Notes: a model not told the origin generated them from the letters alone. 64,000 nucleotides of DNA from Pannonibacter carbonis (GCF_003012935.1 NZ_PUDR01000001.1:1-64000), one strand, 5' to 3'; counted from the stretch's first letter, positions 1-8,963 are shown. Numbers and translations are program-made.

Positions 1-110
1 TTGCTTCTTACAGAAGTCTGCGTACCTGCGTAACCCTTGCTTCATGCCGAACTCTCTCAAGTCCGACCGCGCAAGAACAACGCCGACCACGCTTCCCTTC
101 CTTCAAAACA

Positions 111-127
111 TAAATTGTCAAAGAACC
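111..127 (-). promoter_or_regulatory. boxA-like antitermination element of rRNA leader
   Basis: The minus strand reads GGTTCTTTGACAATTTA, which matches the boxA consensus (core like TGCTCTTTAACA) bound by NusB/S10 in rRNA leaders. The roughly 110 bases between it and the window edge hold no coding frame and would be the rest of the 16S leader. Confidence 0.6.
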
Positions 128-167
128 TAACCACTTGACTGGTTAGCTGTCCGAAAGAACGAGGCCG

Positions 168-196
168 CTTATCCGGTACTAGGCACCGGCTGTCAA
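168..196 (-). promoter_or_regulatory. rRNA operon promoter (minus strand)
   Basis: Reading the minus strand, a perfect -35 TTGACA (191-196) is followed after 17 bases by GATAAG (168-173). It lies about 40 bases upstream of a boxA-like element and points out of the left edge. The arrangement of strong promoter, boxA and untranslated leader is that of alphaproteobacterial rRNA operons. The 16S gene itself is not in the window, so the assignment rests on the leader alone. Confidence 0.6.
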
Positions 197-648
197 GCCG
201 CATTTTTCAGAATTTTCAGGAAGCAACTTCCCGTCGCCGGCGACGTTGCCGCCGTCGTTGAGCCAGCTTATAGGGGGCCAAACACCCAACCGTCAATCAA
301 CAATTTTGAAAAACTTCGACTTTTGGCGCACCGTTTCCGGCCCCTCTGTGGATAAGCTTCAGGCAAGCTCCGCATGCGCCGCAGATTTCCGCCAGTTTTT
401 CCATTTCTCCAATATCAACAGGGTGTTAGGCTGAATTTTCGTTAACCATATTTGGTTGGCTGGCTTAGGTGGTCAGGCAGCCTTGGCTGATGTTTGGGCA
501 GGCTTTGCCCATTTCAGAGGCAGCCGAATGCCGTCCTTCCGCTCTGTCGTCACCCAAGCGTCACGGCACGTCCACAAAACTGCAGCGCAGTCAGACTATG
601 ACCCCGGCATCTCGAACCGCCGTGCATCGGCAACCGGGGAGCAGCACC
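197..648. other. Intergenic region between rRNA promoter and ABC operon
   Basis: About 450 bases without a convincing gene. Two short plus-strand open frames here have no Shine-Dalgarno sequence or family resemblance and were not called. The region should carry the promoter of the plus-strand ABC operon that starts at 649, but no clear -35/-10 pair was recognised. Confidence 0.4.
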
Positions 649-1806
649 ATGAACCGCCGCGAATTCCTTTCCCTCAGCAGCATGACCCTTGGCACCACTC
701 TTCTGGGTGGGCTGAGCCTGCCGCAGTTTGCCTTCGCCGCTGATGGCACTGTCTTTGTCTATACGGGGTCGGACCAGAACATCTCCGACTTCTGGACCAA
801 CCTGGTCTTCCCGCGCTTCACTGCCGCCCATGGCGGCACGGTCAAGATGGTGGACGCTGGCGACAACGCTGGCCTGCGCGCCATTGCCGATCGCACGCTG
901 GCGGCCAAGGCCACCAAGACCGATCCGCAGGTCGAGATCTTCGAAGCCTTCGATCCGCGCTTCCCCGCAGACGGCATCGCCCAGAACCTGTGGGTGAACT
1001 TCAAGGAAGCCGGCCTTGCCAACTATGGCAAGATCAACCCCGCTGCCTTCGACAGCGACTTCTCCCTGCCCTATCGCGGCAGCCAGGTGCTGCTCGCCTA
1101 TGATGCGACCAAGCTGAAGGCCGCTGACGCTCCCACCACCTGGGCCGACCTCGTCACCTGGATCAAGGCCAACCCGGGCCAGTTCATCTACAACCGTCCC
1201 GACAAGGGCGGTTCGGGCGGCAATTTCGTCCGCCGCGCCATTCATGAAGTGAACGGCCGCGACCCCAAGGCCTTCACCATCTCCAACTACACCGCCGAAG
1301 CGGGCGAAAAGATGCTGGTGCCAGCCTGGGACGCGCTGAAGGACATTGCACCGCATCTCTATGAAAAGGGCGCCTACACCGGCGGCAACAGCCAGTCGCT
1401 GCAGATGCTCGGCCAGGGCGTTGTCACAATGGTTCCTGTCTGGTCCGACCAGGTGCTGCAGGCTATTGCTCAGGGCGTTCTGCCGGAGACCACCGGTCTG
1501 GTTCAGCTCAAGGACCTGGCCTTCTGCGGTGGCTTCTCCGCCATGACCATCCCGACCAACGCCGCCCAGCTCGACCGCGCCATGCTGCTGGCCAACTTCA
1601 TGCTGTCGGAAGAGATCCAGTCGCTGATCATTTCCGACCTCGGCGGCTTCCCCGGCGTTTCCTGGGACCATGTTGCCCCGGCACTGCGCGAGAAGTATGC
1701 CGCCGTCGTTCCGAACGAGATCCCGGTGTTCCCGTCGGGCGACTGGGCAACCGCCATCAACGATGGCTGGTATCGCAATGTCGCCCCGACACTGACACGC
1801 GGCTGA
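649..1806 (+). CDS. ABC transporter substrate-binding protein (family 1), Tat-type signal
   Basis: Periplasmic binding protein of 385 residues. The frame is open further upstream, but ATG 649 is preceded by GGGGAG at good spacing and gives a proper export signal: RR at residues 3-4 in NRREFL, a hydrophobic stretch, and a likely cleavage after AFA near residue 30. The twin-arginine motif suggests Tat export. The mature part resembles the AfuA/FbpA/PotD-like extracellular solute-binding family. It is the first gene of an operon with two permeases and an ATPase, so it sets the transporter's specificity. The substrate is not readable from sequence; the glycerophosphodiesterase and inositol-phosphatase-family neighbours point to a phosphorylated polyol (inference). 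Confidence 0.85.
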   Translation: MNRREFLSLSSMTLGTTLLGGLSLPQFAFAADGTVFVYTGSDQNISDFWTNLVFPRFTAAHGGTVKMVDAGDNAGLRAIADRTLAAKATKTDPQVEIFEAFDPRFPADGIAQNLWVNFKEAGLANYGKINPAAFDSDFSLPYRGSQVLLAYDATKLKAADAPTTWADLVTWIKANPGQFIYNRPDKGGSGGNFVRRAIHEVNGRDPKAFTISNYTAEAGEKMLVPAWDALKDIAPHLYEKGAYTGGNSQSLQMLGQGVVTMVPVWSDQVLQAIAQGVLPETTGLVQLKDLAFCGGFSAMTIPTNAAQLDRAMLLANFMLSEEIQSLIISDLGGFPGVSWDHVAPALREKYAAVVPNEIPVFPSGDWATAINDGWYRNVAPTLTRG

Positions 1807-1810
1807 TCAG

Positions 1811-2689
1811 ATGACCGACGCCGTCACCACGGCGCCGGTCCGCATGTCCATCCAGAGGAGGGGGCTGACAGGTCTCCTCCTCGTCCTCTTTCCGGTTGGA
1901 CTGTTGGGCTGGCTCATTCTCTATCCGATCCTCAATGCACTGGTGACGACGCTGACGCTTCGGACGGACCAGGGCCTCGTCCTGTCCCTCGACAGCTATG
2001 CCTCGTTCTTCTCCGACCCCTACAGCCTCAACAACCTTGCCCTCACCTTCTGGACGACGGCTGTCTGTGCCGTGCTCCTCCTGGTGATCTGCCTGCCGAT
2101 CGCGCTCTATCTGCGTTTCTCGCGTGGGCCGTTGTCGGCCTATGTCCAGGCTCTGGCCATCTTCCCGCTGTTCGTGCCTTCGGTCATTCTCGCTTATGCG
2201 CTCATCCGAACGCTTGGGCCCAATGGCCTTGTCGACATTCTGCTGAACGCCGCCGGCCTGCCGAAACTGCCCAGCCCCTATCTCACCCCCTGGGGGCCGG
2301 TCATCGGCCTCGTCTGGGACAACATTCCGCTGACGGTGCTGATGCTCACGGCCGGTCTTGGCCAGGTGTCGGACAATGCCGTCGAGGCCGCACGGGATGC
2401 AGGGGCAAGACCCCGTCACCTGCTCCTTCACATCATCCTGCCGCAGATCATCAACGCGCTGCTCGTCGCGCTGGCGTTTGCGGTGCTCGGGATCTTCTCG
2501 TCCTTCACCCTGCCCTATGTGCTCGGCCCCGCTTCGCCGGAAATGATGGGCCCCTACATGCAGCGTACCTTTGCCGATCTGATGCAGCCGCGCATGGCCA
2601 TCACCCAGGCGGTCATCACCTTTGCCATTTGTGCCGTGTTTGGCGCCTTCTACGTGCGCTCCGTCATCCGCAGCCGGGAGGTGCGCTGA
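1811..2689 (+). CDS. ABC transporter permease (binding-protein-dependent, first subunit)
   Basis: Inner-membrane permease of 292 residues with about six hydrophobic helices. The cytoplasmic EAA loop that docks on the ATPase is visible around residues 190-215 (EAARDAGARP...ILPQ). It starts 4 bases after the binding-protein stop, and its TGA overlaps the ATG of the second permease. It belongs to the same permease group as PotB/FbpB-N/AfuB types and works as a heterodimer with the next gene. Confidence 0.9.
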   Translation: MTDAVTTAPVRMSIQRRGLTGLLLVLFPVGLLGWLILYPILNALVTTLTLRTDQGLVLSLDSYASFFSDPYSLNNLALTFWTTAVCAVLLLVICLPIALYLRFSRGPLSAYVQALAIFPLFVPSVILAYALIRTLGPNGLVDILLNAAGLPKLPSPYLTPWGPVIGLVWDNIPLTVLMLTAGLGQVSDNAVEAARDAGARPRHLLLHIILPQIINALLVALAFAVLGIFSSFTLPYVLGPASPEMMGPYMQRTFADLMQPRMAITQAVITFAICAVFGAFYVRSVIRSREVR

Positions 2690-3519
2690 TGCAGCCCCAG
2701 CCCGCCTCCCGGCCGAGGCCGCACACGGACTGGACCGGGATCGGTTTTGCCGTGCTCCTGTCCATCGTCATCCTGGTGCCGCTGATCGTCGTGGCCATCT
2801 GGGCCTTCACCGAGGTCTGGCGTTACCCCGCTTTGCTGCCGCAGAGCTTCGGCCTGCGCTATTGGCAGGCGACGCTATCGCGCCAGGATGTCTGGAACGC
2901 CCTGTTCCTGTCCCTGCGCCTCTCGGCAACGGTCACGTTCCTGTCCGCTCTGATCTGCCTGCCGGCCGCCTATGCCTTCGCCCGCATGGACTTCCCCGGC
3001 CGCCAGACCTTGCTCCTGTCCTTCCTCGCCACCCAGGCCTTCCCGAAGTTCGGCCTCCTGATCGCGGTCGCCGGCATCTTCCTCAGCCTCGGGCTGATCG
3101 CCACCTTCTGGGGCGTTGTGCTGATCCAGCTGGTCAACACCCTGATGCTGATGATCTGGGTGCCCGTCGCCGCGTTCCAGGCGGTTGACCGGCGGATGGA
3201 GGAGGCGGCACGGGACGCTGGCGCCGGACCCTTGCGCGTGTTCTGGTCCATCACTCTGCCCCAGGCCGGGTCGACGCTGTTTGCCGCCGTCCTGCTCACC
3301 TTCATCAACACCTTCTACGAGACCGAAGGCGCCTGGCTGATCGGCGCGCCGATGCTCCAGACCATGCCGGTGCTGATGATCATCTTCATCAACAACCAGA
3401 TGGTGATCCAGTATGGCGCGGTGCTGTCCGTGCTGCTCTGGGTCCCCTCCTTCCTTGTGCTGCTGTTCTCTCGCCGCCTGATCGGCTCGCAGAGCTTCGC
3501 CAAGGGCTTCGGCGTTTGA
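2689..3519 (+). CDS. ABC transporter permease (second subunit)
   Basis: Permease of 276 residues. ATG 2689 overlaps the previous stop (ATGA), which fixes the start although the frame is open 20 codons upstream. EAA loop near residues 170-195 (EAARDAGAGP...LPQ). It has a short hydrophilic N-terminus, then hydrophobic helices typical of PotC-like permeases. Partner of the preceding permease and of the ATPase that follows after 13 bases. Confidence 0.9.
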   Translation: MQPQPASRPRPHTDWTGIGFAVLLSIVILVPLIVVAIWAFTEVWRYPALLPQSFGLRYWQATLSRQDVWNALFLSLRLSATVTFLSALICLPAAYAFARMDFPGRQTLLLSFLATQAFPKFGLLIAVAGIFLSLGLIATFWGVVLIQLVNTLMLMIWVPVAAFQAVDRRMEEAARDAGAGPLRVFWSITLPQAGSTLFAAVLLTFINTFYETEGAWLIGAPMLQTMPVLMIIFINNQMVIQYGAVLSVLLWVPSFLVLLFSRRLIGSQSFAKGFGV

Positions 3520-3532
3520 CAGGAGACGTTGC

Positions 3533-4591
3533 ATGGCACGATTGACCTTATCCGGGCTGACCAAGTCCTTCGGCGGGCTCGACGTGGTGAAGGCGGTGGA
3601 CCTTGAGGTCACCGACGGCGAACTGGTCTGCCTTCTCGGCCCCTCGGGGTCGGGCAAGTCCACAATCCTGCGCATGATTGGCGGCTTCGAGGTTCCGAGC
3701 GGCGGCGCGATCCGCATCGACGGCGAGGACGTCACCGCCGTGCCGCCGGAACGCCGGCCCACCGGCATGGTGTTCCAGTCACATGCGCTGTGGTCGCATA
3801 TGGATGTCTTCGCCAACATCGCCTTCGGCCTGAAACTGCGGCACCTGTCGCGCGCCGAGATCCGCAGCAAGGTCGAGGCCGTGCTTGAGCTGGTCGGCCT
3901 TGCCGGCTACGGCAGCCGGCGGGTCTGGCAGCTCTCGGGCGGTCAGCAGCAGCGCGTCGCCATCGCCCGCTCGCTGGTGCTGGAGCCGAAGATCCTGCTC
4001 CTCGACGAACCCTTCGCCAGCCTCGACCAGCATCTGCGCGAAAGGCTGCGCGAGGAGGTCCGCGACATCCAGCAACGCCTCGGCATCACAACCCTGTTCG
4101 TCACCCACGGCCAGGACGAGGCGCTGGCGCTCGCCGACCGCATCGTGGTGCTGAAGGACGGCGCCATCGAGCAGACCGACCGCCCGTCCGCGCTCTACCG
4201 CCGCCCGGCGACGCGCTTCGTTGCCGGCTTCATCGGCCACATGAACCTGGTACCGACCGCGTTCCAGGCCGGCCGCTCGACCCGGCCGGAGTTCGCCCTT
4301 GCCGTCGAGGTCAGCGACGGACCGGCGGAGATTGCCTTCCGCCCCGAGGCAACCGGCGTGCGGCCCGCGCAAGGGGCTGGCCATGCGCTGGTCTACCGCG
4401 TCACCGATTTCGGCACCCACCTGACCCTCGACCTGGACCTTGAGGACGGCACACGGATCAAGGCGCATGGCGCGGGCTCCATCGCCTGGGCGCCCGGACA
4501 GCGGGTGGAGGTGACCCCGGCCGAGGTGCTGCTATACCGCGACGGCGTGCTGCTCTCCACCGAACCCCGAACGGCAGCGGCAGCCGCGTGA
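3533..4591 (+). CDS. ABC transporter ATP-binding protein (PotA/UgpC/FbpC-like)
   Basis: Cytoplasmic ATPase of 352 residues that powers the importer. Walker [10 protein letters not shown] lies near residue 36, signature LSGGQQQR near 134, Walker B ILLLDEP near 154 and the H-loop VTHGQDEA near 190. A C-terminal region of about 110 residues fits the TOBE domain found in MalK/PotA-type ATPases. SD-like AGGAG lies just upstream of the ATG. Last transporter gene of the operon; the glycerophosphodiesterase follows after 28 bases and is probably cotranscribed. Confidence 0.92.
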   Translation: MARLTLSGLTKSFGGLDVVKAVDLEVTDGELVCLLGPSGSGKSTILRMIGGFEVPSGGAIRIDGEDVTAVPPERRPTGMVFQSHALWSHMDVFANIAFGLKLRHLSRAEIRSKVEAVLELVGLAGYGSRRVWQLSGGQQQRVAIARSLVLEPKILLLDEPFASLDQHLRERLREEVRDIQQRLGITTLFVTHGQDEALALADRIVVLKDGAIEQTDRPSALYRRPATRFVAGFIGHMNLVPTAFQAGRSTRPEFALAVEVSDGPAEIAFRPEATGVRPAQGAGHALVYRVTDFGTHLTLDLDLEDGTRIKAHGAGSIAWAPGQRVEVTPAEVLLYRDGVLLSTEPRTAAAAA

Positions 4592-4619
4592 CTGCCTGCA
4601 TTACGAGAAGACGCTCATC

Positions 4620-5507
4620 GTGACTGACGACACACTCGACACCCTCGACACGGGCATCAGCCTCACCGCCGCACGGGCGGCCGTGGCGCTGGAGCGGAAC
4701 GGACACCGCACCTGGCTGAAGTGGCACCGCGGCCGTATCCAGCCGCGCGACGCCGAGTTCGGCCCGGCGCGCATCAGCCTCGGCATGCGCCTCGGGGCGA
4801 GCGTGGAGATCGACCTCACCGCCCATGCCGGCGGCGGCTTTGCCGTGCTGCATGACGAGACACTGGAGCGCAGCACCACTGGCTCCGGCCGCGTCCGCGA
4901 CACGCAACCCGACGCCCTGCGAGAACTGATCCTGCGCGACGGCAATGGAGCTGCCACCGACCAGCACGTCATGCTGCTGTCGGATCTTGCGGCGCTGGTC
5001 GCCGGCGAAACGGCCCATCCCGACGCGGTGCTGCAGCTGGACATGAAGGACACCTCGGCGACGATCACGCGCGCCGACATCGACGCCTTCGTGCGCGACG
5101 TGGCCCCTGTCGCAAGACATATGCTCTTGTCAGGTGGCGATCCGGTTGCCATTGCCGCGCTGAGCGAGGCGATCCCGGAGCTCGGCATCGGCCACGATCC
5201 CTGCCATGACGCGGTCATGCTGGATCTGCTCCGGGGCGGCGACTATCGCCGCTTCGTGGCTGACGCGCTTGCAGCCAGCCCGCGCTCGACCATGATCTAT
5301 CTCGACCACCGTCTGGTGCTGGCCGCCGCCGACCGGGGCGAGAACCTCGCCACCCGGTTCCAGGACGCCGGCCGCAAGGTCGATGCCTACACGATCCGCG
5401 AGATCGGCCCGGACACCCGTCCGCTGGTGGACCGGCTGCTGGCCCTCAAGGTGGACCAGATCACCACCGACGACGCGCTTGCCCTGTCGGCGGCCTTTGC
5501 CGGCTGA
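4620..5507 (+). CDS. Glycerophosphodiester phosphodiesterase family protein
   Basis: A 295-residue protein with the GDPD fold signatures: HRG at residues 36-38, E63 and D65 in VEIDLT, and H78-D79 in VLHDETLERST. In this family these residues bind the divalent metal and act in hydrolysis of glycerophosphodiesters to glycerol-3-phosphate and an alcohol. No signal peptide is visible, so it should act in the cytosol on imported substrate. The start is GTG 4620. Its place directly behind an ABC importer suggests that the transporter delivers its substrate. The C-terminal half is more divergent than the motif region, so exact specificity is open. Confidence 0.82.
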   Translation: MTDDTLDTLDTGISLTAARAAVALERNGHRTWLKWHRGRIQPRDAEFGPARISLGMRLGASVEIDLTAHAGGGFAVLHDETLERSTTGSGRVRDTQPDALRELILRDGNGAATDQHVMLLSDLAALVAGETAHPDAVLQLDMKDTSATITRADIDAFVRDVAPVARHMLLSGGDPVAIAALSEAIPELGIGHDPCHDAVMLDLLRGGDYRRFVADALAASPRSTMIYLDHRLVLAAADRGENLATRFQDAGRKVDAYTIREIGPDTRPLVDRLLALKVDQITTDDALALSAAFAG

Positions 5508-5512
5508 ACCGG

Positions 5513-6358
5513 CTACTCGGCCAGCCCCTCGCGCAGCCAGCCGGCAAGCCACGGCGTTGCCACCAGCACATCGCCGGCCGGGCCGACAGGCCCGCCGGCA
5601 AAGCCGCCGGTCACGCCGCCTGCCTCCCGCACCAGCAGGGCGGCCGCGCCATAGTCATGCAGCGACAGGCCATCCTCGAAGAACCCGTCAAGCCGGCCGC
5701 AAGCGACGTAGCTGACAGACAGGGACGCGGAACCCAGGCGGCGAACGCCGGCCGTCGTCGCCATCGCCCGGCGCAGCGCGGCGTGGTAGGTCTCCTCGCG
5801 CACGCTCTTCACCTGTCCCGGCACGGGGAGGCCCGCGCCGATCAGCGCGTTTTCCAGCTCGGCTGCCGGGGCAACCGCCAGCCGCTCGCCGTTGAGATAG
5901 GCCCCCTGCCCGGCCTCGCCCGCGAAGAGTTCCCCCTGCATGCAGTCGAAGACGACACCGCAGGTCACCTCACCCACCTCGACAATCGCCAGCGCGATGC
6001 CGAAATGCGGGATGCCCCAGGCATAGTTGGTGGTGCCATCGATGGGGTCGATGAGGATGCGCGGCCGGCCCTCGACGCCGGCCCGGTCGGCAGCCTGTTC
6101 CTCTCCGGAGATGGCGTAGTCGGGGAAACTGGCGGCCAGACGCCCGGCGATCTCGGCCTCCACGGCCACATCGACCTCGGTCTGATAATCGCGCGGCCCC
6201 TTCAGCACCATTTCAGCGGCGGACCGCCGGCGCAGGCGGGTGCGGGCAATCACGCCGCCGGCAAGGGCGGCCATCGCCAGCGCACGCAGGTGGGGCGAGG
6301 CCGTTCCCGGCAACAGGGCATCAAGCGACGCATCGGTGGCATCAAACGAAAGGGACAT
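5513..6358 (-). CDS. Inositol monophosphatase family protein
   Basis: A 281-residue member of the IMPase/CysQ/FBPase superfamily. Metal-binding motifs are present: GEE at 85-87, DPIDGTTNYAW at 104-114, and the C-terminal D-x-G-A-A...EAGG segment near 232-245. It hydrolyses a phosphate monoester such as inositol-1-phosphate with Mg2+. It is convergent with the GDPD gene, with five bases between the stops, so it is under separate control. With the GDPD and the ABC importer it could complete breakdown of glycerophosphoinositol, though the family also covers other sugar and nucleotide phosphates. Confidence 0.85.
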   Translation of the reverse strand: MSLSFDATDASLDALLPGTASPHLRALAMAALAGGVIARTRLRRRSAAEMVLKGPRDYQTEVDVAVEAEIAGRLAASFPDYAISGEEQAADRAGVEGRPRILIDPIDGTTNYAWGIPHFGIALAIVEVGEVTCGVVFDCMQGELFAGEAGQGAYLNGERLAVAPAAELENALIGAGLPVPGQVKSVREETYHAALRRAMATTAGVRRLGSASLSVSYVACGRLDGFFEDGLSLHDYGAAALLVREAGGVTGGFAGGPVGPAGDVLVATPWLAGWLREGLAE

Positions 6359-6466
6359 GGCTGGCTCCGGACCTGACTGGACGCCTGCCTAGTCCCGTTT
6401 CATGAGCCGAACATGACAGTCAGGCGAAACACCCGGATTTTTCGCCGGACCGGAGCCCATGGCGCT

Positions 6467-7915
6467 TCAGGCCTTCGGCGTCCAGGTCGCGGGCGCGACC
6501 GGGCGCATCGCCGGACTGACATCCATCACCACCCGGCGCCCGCGCCCCGGCGTGCCGACAACCTGGCCCTCGTCGACGATCACCTCGCCGCGCGCGATCA
6601 CCGTCTTCGGCCAGCCGACGACCTCCCGGCCGGCGAAGGGGTTGTAGCCGCAGTTGTCGTGCAGGTCGTTCGTCCCGAACACCCGCCGCGCCGCCGGGTC
6701 CCACAGCACCACGTCGGCATCGCCCCCCGGATCGAGCCGGCCCTTGCCCGTCAGGCCGAACAGCCGCGCGGGTGCGGTCGAGGTGACCTCGACGAACTTC
6801 TCCGGTCCCAGCCGCCCCTTCGACACCATGGCGTCAAACATCAGCGGCAGCCGCACCTCCAGCCCCGGCAGGCCGTTGGCAATGCGGTTGAAGGGCGCGG
6901 CGTCGCCATTCGCGAACTTGCCGCTTGCGTCCATGCGGTAGGGCGCATGGTCCGAGGTGACGAGCTGCAGGTCGCCGCGCTGAAGGCCGGCCCACAGGGC
7001 CTCCTGATCGGCCGGCTGGCGCTGCGGCGGGCTGCACATCACGGCGGCCCCTGACATGCCGGGCTGGTCCAGCACCTCTTCGGTCATGAACAGGTAATGC
7101 GGGCAGGTCTCGGCAAAGACCGGCGCCCCGCGGCCCCGCGCGGCACGCACGATCTCAACGCCCTCGCGGGTGGAGATGTGGAACAGCATCACCGGCTGGC
7201 CGGTCGCCTCGGCGAAGCGGCACATGCGCTCCAGCGCCTCCAGCTCGGCAAGGCGCGGATGCGACGGCGCATGGTAGCGCGGCGCGGTCAGCCCTGCGGC
7301 CAGCAGCTTCTCCACCGACCAGCGGATCAGCCCGTCGTTCTCCGCGTGGAAGCAGACCAGCGCACCATTATCCCGCGCCGTGTCCAGCACCTTCAGGATC
7401 GACAGGTCGTCGAGGCGCACCTTGTCATAGGTCGTGAAGATCTTGGCCGAGCGGTGCCCGGCGCGCATCAGCGCCGCCAGCTCGTCGAGGTTCGTGCCGG
7501 AAATGTCGGCGACGATGATGTGATAGGCGTGGTCGATCAGCGCTCCGCGGTCGGCCAGCACGGTGTAGTCGGCCATGACCTTGGCGAGCGACATGCCCGG
7601 ATGCTGCGCGGCGAAGGACACGGTCGTGGTGGTGCCGCCGAAGGCCGCCGAGCGGGTGGCCGTCTCGAACGTGTCGGCGTTCATGATGCCGGCGCCCGAC
7701 AGCTGCTCGATGTGGCAGTGGGTGTCGACGCCGCCGGGCATGACCAGAAGCCCGCTGGCGTCGATTTCCTTGCGCCCTTGCGCCAGGCCGCTGCCCAGCG
7801 CGGCGATGCGGCCGTCCCGGATGGCGATGTCGCCGGAGAAGCGCGCCTGCGCCGTGACGATCTCCCCGCCGCGAATGACAAGATCAAAGCCCGTGCCGGT
7901 GCCCATATCGGTCAT
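6467..7915 (-). CDS. Dihydropyrimidinase / D-hydantoinase family amidohydrolase
   Basis: A 482-residue cyclic-amide hydrolase of the amidohydrolase superfamily, close to the usual length of dihydropyrimidinases. The binuclear metal ligands can all be placed: H66 and H68 (THCH), carboxylated lysine K158 (SAKIF), H190 (FHAEN), H246 (FHISTREG) and D322 (SDHAPYR). It opens a hydantoin or dihydropyrimidine ring to an N-carbamoyl amino acid. The start is ATG 7915; an ATG nine bases inside is possible. It is transcribed away from the GntR regulator, and a perfect palindrome sits 31 bases upstream of its start. Confidence 0.88.
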   Translation of the reverse strand: MTDMGTGTGFDLVIRGGEIVTAQARFSGDIAIRDGRIAALGSGLAQGRKEIDASGLLVMPGGVDTHCHIEQLSGAGIMNADTFETATRSAAFGGTTTTVSFAAQHPGMSLAKVMADYTVLADRGALIDHAYHIIVADISGTNLDELAALMRAGHRSAKIFTTYDKVRLDDLSILKVLDTARDNGALVCFHAENDGLIRWSVEKLLAAGLTAPRYHAPSHPRLAELEALERMCRFAEATGQPVMLFHISTREGVEIVRAARGRGAPVFAETCPHYLFMTEEVLDQPGMSGAAVMCSPPQRQPADQEALWAGLQRGDLQLVTSDHAPYRMDASGKFANGDAAPFNRIANGLPGLEVRLPLMFDAMVSKGRLGPEKFVEVTSTAPARLFGLTGKGRLDPGGDADVVLWDPAARRVFGTNDLHDNCGYNPFAGREVVGWPKTVIARGEVIVDEGQVVGTPGRGRRVVMDVSPAMRPVAPATWTPKA

Positions 7916-7945
7916 GCCTCATGTCCCCGTTTGTTGTCGATCTGA

Positions 7946-7960
7946 TATACACAGTGTATA
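7946..7960. promoter_or_regulatory. Perfect palindrome, probable GntR operator
   Basis: TATACAC-A-GTGTATA has 7-base perfect arms around one central base. It lies between the hydantoinase start (7915, minus) and the FCD-type GntR gene (8190, plus). Short AT-rich palindromes with arms of this size are typical operators of FadR/GntR proteins. The continuation to the right, GTATACC, recurs in front of the VOC gene near 8923. Binding is inferred. Confidence 0.55.
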
Positions 7961-8189
7961 CCGTAGATGACAACGGCGCGTTTGCCTGCGCATCGCCCCG
8001 GACCGGACCCGCAACCGCAGGCGGTTCGATCCGCGGCTCCCGGATCCGTGACGGCCGGTGAAACGCATGAAAACGCGACGGAAAGTCACGTTCCGCCTTC
8101 AACAGCGGGCGCGCTTGACGTAAACACTTGGGCGCGTCCGGCAGCCGGACGCAAGGCCGAACTTGGGCAAGCAAGCCGGAAGGCGACGA

Positions 8190-8843
8190 ATGACACTGCA
8201 GGACCAGACCCAGACGCTTGGCGAAAGCACCTACGAGCAACTGCGCCGCATGATCGTCAGCGGCGAGCTGTCGGCAGGCACCCGGCTGCAGGAAAAGCCC
8301 TTTGCCGACCGTCTCGGCGTGTCGCGCACGCCGGTGCGCGAGGCAATCGCCCGGCTGGTCTCGGAGGGGCTCGTGACCCGCGCGCAGGGCGGCGTGCCGG
8401 TCGTCAACAAGGTCTCCATCTCGGAAATCATTGAAATCCTTCACGTTCGCCGCCTGCTTGAATGCGAGACCGCCCGTCAGGCCGCAACAGGGCACGCCCC
8501 GGTCGAAGTGCTGTTGTCCCTGCGCGCCCGCACCGAACAGCTGTTGCAGCGCGGCCGCTCATCGATCTCCGAACACGCCGATCTGGACGAGGAGTTCCAC
8601 ATCACCATCGCCCGGATTGCCGGTTCCAAGCTGCTTGCAGACCTGGTGCAAAACCTGAAGCAGAAGACCCGGATCTTCGACAAGGGCTTCATCCCGGACC
8701 GGTTCGAGCCCGGCCTCAACGAGCATATCGAGATCCTCGACGCCATCCTCGCCCGTGACCCTGCCCGGGCCGAGGCCGGCATGCGCCGCCATCTCGACAA
8801 TGTGCGCGAGTCGATTCTCGCCTCGATCCACCGCCTCTACTGA
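8190..8843 (+). CDS. GntR family transcriptional regulator (FCD domain)
   Basis: A 217-residue regulator. An N-terminal winged helix occupies about residues 10-75, with the recognition region in DRLGVSRTPVREAI, which is characteristic of the FadR subfamily. An all-helical FCD ligand domain follows to the end. ATG 8190 was chosen because GGAAGG precedes it at ideal distance; the frame is open nine codons further. It sits between the divergent hydantoinase and the VOC/Opp operon, so it probably represses both and responds to a pathway intermediate. Confidence 0.88.
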   Translation: MTLQDQTQTLGESTYEQLRRMIVSGELSAGTRLQEKPFADRLGVSRTPVREAIARLVSEGLVTRAQGGVPVVNKVSISEIIEILHVRRLLECETARQAATGHAPVEVLLSLRARTEQLLQRGRSSISEHADLDEEFHITIARIAGSKLLADLVQNLKQKTRIFDKGFIPDRFEPGLNEHIEILDAILARDPARAEAGMRRHLDNVRESILASIHRLY

Positions 8844-8884
8844 TCCCGTCACTGCCTCGCACCCTGAGCCGGCGCATTTCGGCG

Positions 8885-8929
8885 CTGTGATCACAGTTGC
8901 CCGTTGACTCTGCATTCTGACGGTATACC
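8885..8929. promoter_or_regulatory. Two palindromes upstream of the VOC/Opp operon
   Basis: CTGTGATCACAG (8885-8896) and GGTATACC (8922-8929) are perfect palindromes in the 120 bases before the VOC gene. The second shares the heptamer GTATACC with the site near 7946-7962, which supports a common GntR regulator. A TTGACT (8904-8909) between them could be a -35 element. The first palindrome resembles a contracted CRP-type site. All roles are inferred. Confidence 0.4.
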
Positions 8930-8963
8930 ATCGGCATGCATTCAAGCGGGAGACTTCCCCTCC

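Noticed and set aside
246-434. Plus-strand open frame of 62 codons downstream of the rRNA leader
   Set aside because: No Shine-Dalgarno sequence or recognisable domain; probably promoter or spacer DNA.
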